11,786 nucleotides of DNA from UBA8524 sp964215915 (GTDB taxonomy: Bacteria > Bacteroidota > Bacteroidia > UBA8524): assembly GCA_964215915.1 (NCBI GenBank), contig CAXPEB010000061.1, forward strand, positions 1-11,786, read 5' to 3'. Below the pieces are notes generated by a model. It saw nothing but the letters and a program-made list of their open reading frames with translations, ran no database searches and had not been told where the DNA came from. Made by a program: the position numbers and the translations under genes. This document shows positions 7,265 through 11,786 of this stretch, piece by piece (position 1 is the stretch's first letter; each line of letters starts with the position of its first letter).

Positions 7265-7288
7265 ATTCCCGGTTGAAACCCCGGGAAT
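7265..7288. other. Inverted repeat in the pyrB-trpS gap
   Basis: ATTCCCGG (7265-7272) and CCGGGAAT (7281-7288) form a perfect 8-bp stem with an 8-nt loop. It lies 130 nt past the pyrB stop and has no clear U tract on either strand. It could be a weak or factor-assisted terminator for pyrB, a transcript-processing site or a protein-binding site. The rest of the 7177-7418 gap holds a second short inverted repeat (CGGATT-AAC-AATCCG, 7360-7374) and no supported gene. Confidence 0.4.
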
Positions 7289-7418
7289 GTACAGGAACCC
7301 TTAGTTCAAGCCGTATGGTCTTTTTCATTGACAAATCCGAACACTTCACAGCGAATTTGCGGATTAACAATCCGGAGGAAATGAGAATAGGTATTCGGTA
7401 CTGGCCAGAATGCCTTCG

Positions 7419-8345
7419 TTACCCGACTTGTCCGGCAAGAAGATAAAGTACAGCCATGCGTACAGCTACCCCGTTTTCCACCTGTTGCAGGATGATGGAG
7501 TTTTCGCTGTCGGCTACCTCGCTGGTAATTTCCACCCCGCGGTTGATCGGTCCGGGGTGCATGATGGTGATCTTTTTATCGAGCTTGTTAAGCAGCTCCA
7601 TAGTGAGCCCATACTGCAGGCTGTATTCCCTCAGGGAGGGGAAATACTTAATGTCCTGCCTTTCCATCTGAATACGCAGCATATTCACCACATCACACCA
7701 TTGCAGGGCTTTAAGCAGGTCAAATTCCACCTTAACGCCTAATTCATGAATATATTTGGGGATGAGGGTAACCGGTCCGCAGACCATTACCTCTGCTCCC
7801 AGTTTACGCAGGCAGAGGATGTTGGAAATAGCCACCCGGCTGTGCAGGATATCTCCGACGATCACCACTTTTTTTCCGGCTACATCTCCTAGTTTTTCAC
7901 GGATGGAATAGGCATCCAAAAGCGCCTGAGTGGGGTGTTCGTGGGTTCCGTCTCCGGCATTGATGATCTGGGCATCGATATGGCGACTGAGGAACATGTG
8001 AGCGCCGGGTTTGGGATGACGCATCACCACCATATCCACTTTCATGCTCAGGATGTTTTTAACCGTATCGATAAGGGTTTCTCCTTTGCTGACGGAGGAA
8101 GAGGAAGAGGAAAAATTCACCACATCGGCACTCAACCGCTTTTCGGCGAGTTCAAAAGAAACGCGTGTACGGGTAGAATTTTCAAAGAAGAGGTTGGCAA
8201 TGGTAATATCACGGAGTGAGGGCACCTTTTTGATTGGACGGTTGATCACCGTTTTGAAATTATCGGCAGTTTCAAATATCTGCCGGATATCGCTTTCGTT
8301 GATCTGCTTGATGCCAAGCAAGTGGCGCGTACTCAATGAACTCAT
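7419..8345 (-). CDS. pyrB: Aspartate carbamoyltransferase, catalytic subunit
   Basis: This 308-residue cytoplasmic enzyme joins carbamoyl phosphate and aspartate, the first committed step of pyrimidine synthesis. The carbamoyl-phosphate site FFENSTRTRVSFELAEKRL is at residues 53-71, the SxxKGETL loop with the active-site lysine at about 83-91, HPTQALLDAY at 137-146 and MHPGPINRGVEI at 262-273. Length is normal for a catalytic chain. No regulatory subunit (pyrI) is in the window. The ATG overlaps the pyrR stop as ATGA (8342-8345), so the two are translationally coupled. The downstream gap to trpS is 242 bp and holds an inverted repeat at 7265-7288. Confidence 0.97.
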   Translation of the reverse strand: MSSLSTRHLLGIKQINESDIRQIFETADNFKTVINRPIKKVPSLRDITIANLFFENSTRTRVSFELAEKRLSADVVNFSSSSSSVSKGETLIDTVKNILSMKVDMVVMRHPKPGAHMFLSRHIDAQIINAGDGTHEHPTQALLDAYSIREKLGDVAGKKVVIVGDILHSRVAISNILCLRKLGAEVMVCGPVTLIPKYIHELGVKVEFDLLKALQWCDVVNMLRIQMERQDIKYFPSLREYSLQYGLTMELLNKLDKKITIMHPGPINRGVEITSEVADSENSIILQQVENGVAVRMAVLYLLAGQVG

Positions 8346-8896
8346 TTCTCAGCTTCTGTTGTTAATAGCCAAACACAATCCTTTTCCTGTTTTTCTTTCC
8401 ATTCCACTCTCACCTTGTCGTAGGCCCGGGTGTCTACCGTAGCCCCGGTATAATCCGGCTCGATGGGTAATTCCCGGCTGTAACGCCGGTCTATCAATAC
8501 GGCCAGCTCCACCTTGGAAGGTCTTCCGTATGCCGTAAGTGCATCCATGGCAGCTCGTATGGAGCGCCCGGTAAACAATACGTCATCCATCAGGATGACA
8601 TTCTTATTTTCAATCAGGAAGTTGATGGAATTGGTACTGGGAGTGAGGGGTTCTTCTTTTCTTCGGAAATCATCCCGGTAAAAGGTTACGTCCAATTCCC
8701 CGAAGAGGATAGAATCCACCCCGGAAATTTCCCGGAGCAGGGTATGCACCCTTCGGGCGAAGATTACTCCTCTGGGCTGAAGACCAATGATCGCGGTTTC
8801 TTTCAGGTCATCGTGATTCTCATACAGTTCGTATGCGATACGGCGAATCATCACCGCTATGCGGTCTTCATGCAACAGTACCCTTGCCTCGTTCAT
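8342..8896 (-). CDS. pyrR: PyrR: pyrimidine regulator / uracil phosphoribosyltransferase
   Basis: This is a 184-residue type I phosphoribosyltransferase. The PRPP-binding motif NVILMDDVLFTGRSIRAAMDAL spans residues 99-120, and the flanking motifs IIGLQPRGVIFARR (36-49) and GELDVTFYRDD (66-76) are those of the PyrR family, which distinguishes it from plain Upp or adenine phosphoribosyltransferases. In Gram-positive bacteria PyrR binds the pyr mRNA leader to attenuate transcription and also makes UMP from uracil. I see no PyrR-binding leader here, so RNA regulation is unproven in this organism. It overlaps the EVE gene by ATGA (8893-8896) and pyrB by ATGA (8342-8345). The extra ten or so C-terminal residues (EKQEKDCVWLLTTEAEK) are unremarkable. 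Confidence 0.94.
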   Translation of the reverse strand: MNEARVLLHEDRIAVMIRRIAYELYENHDDLKETAIIGLQPRGVIFARRVHTLLREISGVDSILFGELDVTFYRDDFRRKEEPLTPSTNSINFLIENKNVILMDDVLFTGRSIRAAMDALTAYGRPSKVELAVLIDRRYSRELPIEPDYTGATVDTRAYDKVRVEWKEKQEKDCVWLLTTEAEK

Positions 8897-9303
8897 TTGT
8901 CGCTTCCCATTTCAAGTATCTTGTCAAATTCTTCCTTTTTCAGAGGCATAACCGAAAGCCTGCCCTGTCTTACCAGGGAGATATTTTCCAGGGTTGGTTC
9001 GTTTTTGATGCGATCCAATCCCACAGGATGCTTGAGTGCTTCAACAGGCTTGAGGTCTACGGCTAGCCAACGCTCGTCGTCAGTAGTGGGATCCTGGTAA
9101 GATTCGCGGATCACCTGAGCTCTGCCTACCACTTCTTTGCCTTCATTACTATGATAAAAGAGCACTTCGTCTCCTTTTTTCATATCGCGCAGATTGTTGC
9201 GCGCCTGGTAATTCCTTACTCCGTCCCAGAAAGTCTCTCTGTCCTGAACAAATTGTTCCCAGGAGTATTTGTGGGGTTCCGATTTCACTAACCAGTATTT
9301 CAT
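8893..9303 (-). CDS. EVE domain-containing protein (THYN1-like)
   Basis: This 136-residue protein is a single EVE domain, a PUA-related fold whose members are proposed to read modified bases in nucleic acids. It shows the characteristic opening MKYWLVKSEPHKYSWEQF (1-18), then TFWDGVRNYQARNNLRDM (24-41), the GDEVLFYHSNEGKEVVGRAQV strand region (44-64) and DLKPVEALKHPVGLDRIK (83-100). The frame stays open upstream to 9336, but those residues would come from the rpsA terminator hairpin, and the family N-terminus begins at the ATG at 9303. It is followed by pyrR with a 4-bp ATGA overlap. The gap to rpsA is 69 bp and contains a terminator, with no clear promoter between terminator and start. The ligand is not predictable from sequence. 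Confidence 0.92.
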   Translation of the reverse strand: MKYWLVKSEPHKYSWEQFVQDRETFWDGVRNYQARNNLRDMKKGDEVLFYHSNEGKEVVGRAQVIRESYQDPTTDDERWLAVDLKPVEALKHPVGLDRIKNEPTLENISLVRQGRLSVMPLKKEEFDKILEMGSDK

Positions 9304-9322
9304 GCTTGATATTAGGTTAAAA

Positions 9323-9349
9323 AAAAATCCCATCAAAGATGGGATTTTT
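9323..9349 (-). terminator. Intrinsic terminator after rpsA
   Basis: A 12-bp perfect stem (AAAAATCCCATC at 9323-9334, GATGGGATTTTT at 9338-9349) with a 3-nt loop. On the minus strand it is followed by further U residues to about 9319, giving a run of about nine U, and it starts 24 nt past the rpsA stop. The A-rich other arm could let it act on both strands. It sits directly before the EVE-pyrR-pyrB genes. Confidence 0.85.
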
Positions 9350-9372
9350 CATGAGTATCCTACAAATCAGAA

Positions 9373-11361
9373 TTATTCTTCTGTCTTGTTTTCTTCTTCG
9401 TTGGTGTTACCCTCCCCAGCCTTAGGCTCCTCTTCGGTTTCTGCTTTGGCAGTGGTCTTTTTGGGAGCTGCTTTTTTCGCAGTGGCCTTTTTCTCCTGGG
9501 CATCCATCTGCTGTTTCAGTGCAGACAGTGCGTCAAGATCTCCGAGGGTATCTTTTTCAGCAGTTTGAACCACTTTTTTCACTTTCGCTCCTCCTTTGGA
9601 AGAAGAGGTTTCCTTCTTCTCGGATTTCACGCGCTCATCCTCTTTCCAGGTAGCGGTGTGCGAAACCGTGATACGGCGGTTTTCCTTGCTGAATTCAATT
9701 ACGTGGAAGTTCAATACTTCGTCTTCTTTGGCAGTGCTTCCGTCTTCTTTTTTCAATTGACGCAGCGGAGCGTAACCTTCCACCCCGTAAGGCAGTGCTA
9801 CAACGGCGCTCTTGTCAGCGATTTTCAAAACGGTGCCTTCGTGCTCAGAATCGATCGGGAACAAGGTCTCGAAAGTATCCCATGGGTTCTCTTCGAGTTG
9901 TTTGTGTCCCAGACTCAGACGACGGTTTTCTTTATCCACTTCAAGTACAACTACTTCCAGTTCCTGATCTTTTTTCACGAACTCGGAAGGATGCTTGATT
10001 TTCTTGTGCCAGGAAAGGTCGGAAACGTGCACCAGTCCGTCCACTCCCTCTTCCAGTTCCACGAACAGGCCGTAGTTGGTAAGGTTACGAACGACTCCGG
10101 TATGTTTGGAACCCACGGCATATTTTTCTTCGATGCTCACCCAAGGATCCGGGTAGAGTTGTTTGATACCGAGGGACATTTTCCGCTCTTCTTTGTCGAG
10201 GGTCAGAATTACGGCTTCGATCTCGTCTCCTACTTTCATGAAGTCCTGCGGGTTACGCAGGTGCTGAGACCAGCTCATTTCGGAAACGTGGATCAGACCT
10301 TCCACACCCGGAGCGATCTCCAGGAATGCACCGTAGTCGGCCACGGTAACGATCTTGCCTTTGACTTTGGCACCCACTTCGATTCCTTCCGGCAGGCTGT
10401 CCCAGGGATGCGACTGAAGTTGTTTCAGACCGAGAGAAATCCGTTTCTTGTCATCATCGAAGTCAAGTACCACCACGTTGATCTTCTGATCAAGTTGCAG
10501 CACTTCTTCCGGATGATTGATACGGCCCCAGGAAATATCGGTAATGTGAAGCAGTCCGTCGAGGCCACCCAGGTCGATAAACACACCGAAAGAAGTCATG
10601 TTTTTCACGACGCCTTCCAGTACCTGACCTTTCTCCAGTTTGGAGAGGATGTCGGATTTTTGCGCTTCGATATCGTCTTCGATCAAAGCTTTGTGTGAGA
10701 TTACCACGTTTTTAAACAGCTGGTTAATCTTCACCACTTTGAACTGCATGGTTTGTCCTACGTACATGTCGTAATCACGGATCGGTTTGATATCGATCTG
10801 AGATCCGGGAAGGAAAGCATCCATACCCATAACATCTACGACAAGACCACCTTTTGTTCTTGATTTGACGTAACCTTCCACGATGGTGTCGTTTTCGTGA
10901 GCGGCTACAATGTTTTCCCAGGCTCTTTCGGAAATGGCCTTCTTGCGGGAAAGCACCAACTGACCTAAACGGTCTTCTTTGGATTCGATCATGACTTCCA
11001 CTTCGTCTCCGATTTTGAGATCGGGAAGGTCACGGAATTCAGTGCGTGCGATAAGACCATCGGATTTAAAGCCGATGTTCAGGACCACGTCTTTGTCGGT
11101 GATGGAAACTACGGAGCCTTTTACGAGTTCGTTTTCCGAAATCTCGCTCAGGGTACCCTCATAGAGTTTTTCCATCTCTTTCTTTTCGTCATCGGTGTAA
11201 TTACCGAATCCCTGGTCGTCCATGGACCAGTCGAACGCAGGCGGTTCGGGCTTCGCGTCTTCCTTGTTAGTTTCTTTAGCAGGTTTCGCGGTGTTTTCAG
11301 CCTTGGTAGCTTCAGCCGCTACTTCCGGTTGCTCTTGCGGATTGTTAGTTGTTTCTGTCAA
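9373..11361 (-). CDS. rpsA: 30S ribosomal protein S1
   Basis: This 662-residue protein has six S1 (OB-fold) domains at about residues 78-141, 157-226, 243-316, 328-402, 415-489 and 503-570. It binds mRNA on the small subunit and helps initiation. Domains 3 to 5 are closest to the S1 RNA-binding consensus (for example TSFGVFIDLGGLDGLLHITDISW at 255-277); domain 6 is more divergent. The N-terminal 70 residues are acidic and low-complexity. The last 85 are lysine/alanine- then glutamate-rich, as in Bacteroidota S1. The start is TTG at 11361. It has AAAGGAGG nine bases upstream (11371-11378), an in-frame TAA at 11377-11379, and no in-frame ATG before residue 47. A good promoter lies about 22 bp before the start, and a terminator follows the stop. 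Confidence 0.95.
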   Translation of the reverse strand: MTETTNNPQEQPEVAAEATKAENTAKPAKETNKEDAKPEPPAFDWSMDDQGFGNYTDDEKKEMEKLYEGTLSEISENELVKGSVVSITDKDVVLNIGFKSDGLIARTEFRDLPDLKIGDEVEVMIESKEDRLGQLVLSRKKAISERAWENIVAAHENDTIVEGYVKSRTKGGLVVDVMGMDAFLPGSQIDIKPIRDYDMYVGQTMQFKVVKINQLFKNVVISHKALIEDDIEAQKSDILSKLEKGQVLEGVVKNMTSFGVFIDLGGLDGLLHITDISWGRINHPEEVLQLDQKINVVVLDFDDDKKRISLGLKQLQSHPWDSLPEGIEVGAKVKGKIVTVADYGAFLEIAPGVEGLIHVSEMSWSQHLRNPQDFMKVGDEIEAVILTLDKEERKMSLGIKQLYPDPWVSIEEKYAVGSKHTGVVRNLTNYGLFVELEEGVDGLVHVSDLSWHKKIKHPSEFVKKDQELEVVVLEVDKENRRLSLGHKQLEENPWDTFETLFPIDSEHEGTVLKIADKSAVVALPYGVEGYAPLRQLKKEDGSTAKEDEVLNFHVIEFSKENRRITVSHTATWKEDERVKSEKKETSSSKGGAKVKKVVQTAEKDTLGDLDALSALKQQMDAQEKKATAKKAAPKKTTAKAETEEEPKAGEGNTNEEENKTEE

Positions 11362-11370
11362 ATGATTAAT

Positions 11371-11378
11371 CCTCCTTT
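11371..11378 (-). promoter_or_regulatory. Strong Shine-Dalgarno sequence of rpsA
   Basis: The minus strand reads AAAGGAGG, a near-perfect complement to the 16S 3' end, nine bases before the TTG start. This fixes the start codon. It is unusual because most genes of this phylum, and most in this window, have no such sequence. Confidence 0.85.
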
Positions 11379-11388
11379 ACGAAGGCTG

Positions 11389-11420
11389 CAAAGGTAACTT
11401 GATAATTATTGAATATCAAA
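11389..11420 (-). promoter_or_regulatory. rpsA promoter
   Basis: The minus strand reads TTTG (11417-11420), a 20-nt AT-rich spacer, then TACCTTTG (11389-11396), an exact fit to the Bacteroidota -33/-7 pattern. Transcription should start near 11383, giving a 5' leader of about 20 nt that holds the Shine-Dalgarno sequence. Confidence 0.85.
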
Positions 11421-11452
11421 ATATTTCATGTAATAACTCGGAATAGGGGTTG

Positions 11453-11661
11453 GACCATGGACGATAGCTGATAGACCATGGAGGTGAAACGTACTCGATT
11501 GTGAACCCGGCCAGAGACCATGGACGATGGCTAATAGACCATGGTGATAAAACGTACTCGTTTGTGAACCCGGCCAGGGACCATGGACGATAGCTGATAG
11601 ACCATGGAGGTGAAACGTACTCGTTTGTGAACCCGGCCAGAGACCATGGACGATGGCTGAT
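11453..11661. repeat. 63-bp tandem repeat, 3.3 copies
   Basis: Three full units begin at 11453, 11516 and 11579, and a partial fourth runs from 11642 to about 11661. The period is exactly 63 bp. Each full unit has two CCATGG palindromes 21 bp apart (11455 and 11476 in the first) and a conserved second half ending GAACCCGGCCAG. Units differ at only a handful of positions. The minus strand is open across it (11416-11739, 107 codons, a 21-residue repeat around RPWSLAGFTNEYV). But most differences change the amino acid, the product has no recognisable fold, and repeats of GACCATGG/GATAGAC type occur between genes in this phylum as I recall. I therefore treat it as intergenic. It begins 33 bp upstream of the rpsA -33 box. 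Confidence 0.85.
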
Positions 11662-11786
11662 CATGCCTGTCCGGTAGGAAAAGGTTTTGCTTGAATTTAA
11701 CACGTGTAGCCCTTTGTTTACGGGATTTAATTCATTCAAACCGTCGGCAAGAAGTCTATACGCGTAGGTTTAGTTGAGTCCTTGTA
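11662..11786. other. Unassigned sequence at the right edge
   Basis: No gene, RNA or clear promoter could be supported between the end of the repeat array and the window end. A weak minus-strand frame runs through it into the repeats, without a Shine-Dalgarno or family resemblance. Confidence 0.5.

Noticed and set aside
7177..7418. T-box, trp leader or PyrR-binding leader between pyrB and trpS
   Set aside because: I found no T-box core motif, no run of Trp codons and no PyrR-type stem-loop consensus, only short inverted repeats.
9304..9336. Longer start for the EVE protein
   Set aside because: The additional residues are encoded by the rpsA terminator hairpin, and the EVE family begins at the MKYWLVKSEP sequence.
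9565..10698. A 377-codon open frame on the plus strand, opposite rpsA
   Set aside because: It mirrors the S1 repeats, is rich in Phe, His and Val as expected from the reverse complement of acidic S1 codons, and has no family resemblance.
11453..11661. CRISPR array
   Set aside because: The repeats are contiguous 63-bp units with no unique spacers between conserved short repeats, and there are no cas genes.

Overview
The window looks like chromosomal housekeeping DNA from a member of the Bacteroidota. Three things point there. Several intergenic regions carry the TAnnTTTG (-7) / TTTG (-33) promoter pattern of that phylum. The gene set has a Bacteroidota flavour: a six-domain S1 with an acidic N-terminal extension, PyrR directly before PyrB, an M1 peptidase with a signal peptide, and a GT9 glycosyltransferase with a cysteine-rich tail. 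Most start codons lack a Shine-Dalgarno sequence. I cannot fix the order or genus from sequence alone.

Layout. Positions 1-260 (minus strand) hold two tandem promoters and a leader with a boxA-like element. I read these as the upstream part of a ribosomal RNA operon whose 16S gene would lie off the left edge. Positions 463-1895 (plus strand) carry a small secreted protein of unknown function and a GT9 heptosyltransferase-like gene, 17 bp apart. From 1852 to 11361 every gene is on the minus strand. In transcription order these are rpsA (ribosomal protein S1), a hairpin terminator, an EVE-domain gene, pyrR and pyrB (joined by ATGA overlaps), a 242-bp gap, trpS, an M1-family peptidase, a type II NADH dehydrogenase and a TerC-family membrane protein. 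The last two abut as TAG|ATG. The terC 3' end runs 44 bp into the 3' end of the convergent GT9 gene.

Positions 11397-11786 contain no confident gene. They hold a 63-bp tandem repeat (three full copies and a partial fourth), in which CCATGG recurs, just upstream of the rpsA promoter.

Functionally the window covers translation (rRNA promoters, S1, TrpRS), pyrimidine synthesis and its regulator (PyrB, PyrR), respiratory NADH oxidation (NDH-2), probable metal-ion export (TerC), peptide degradation (M1) and envelope polysaccharide synthesis (GT9). I see no mobile element, CRISPR array, tRNA or recognisable defence island. The observations most worth checking are the TTG start with a strong Shine-Dalgarno at rpsA, the EVE-pyrR-pyrB gene string, the 63-bp repeat array, the tandem rRNA promoters and the very short leaders suggested for three genes.
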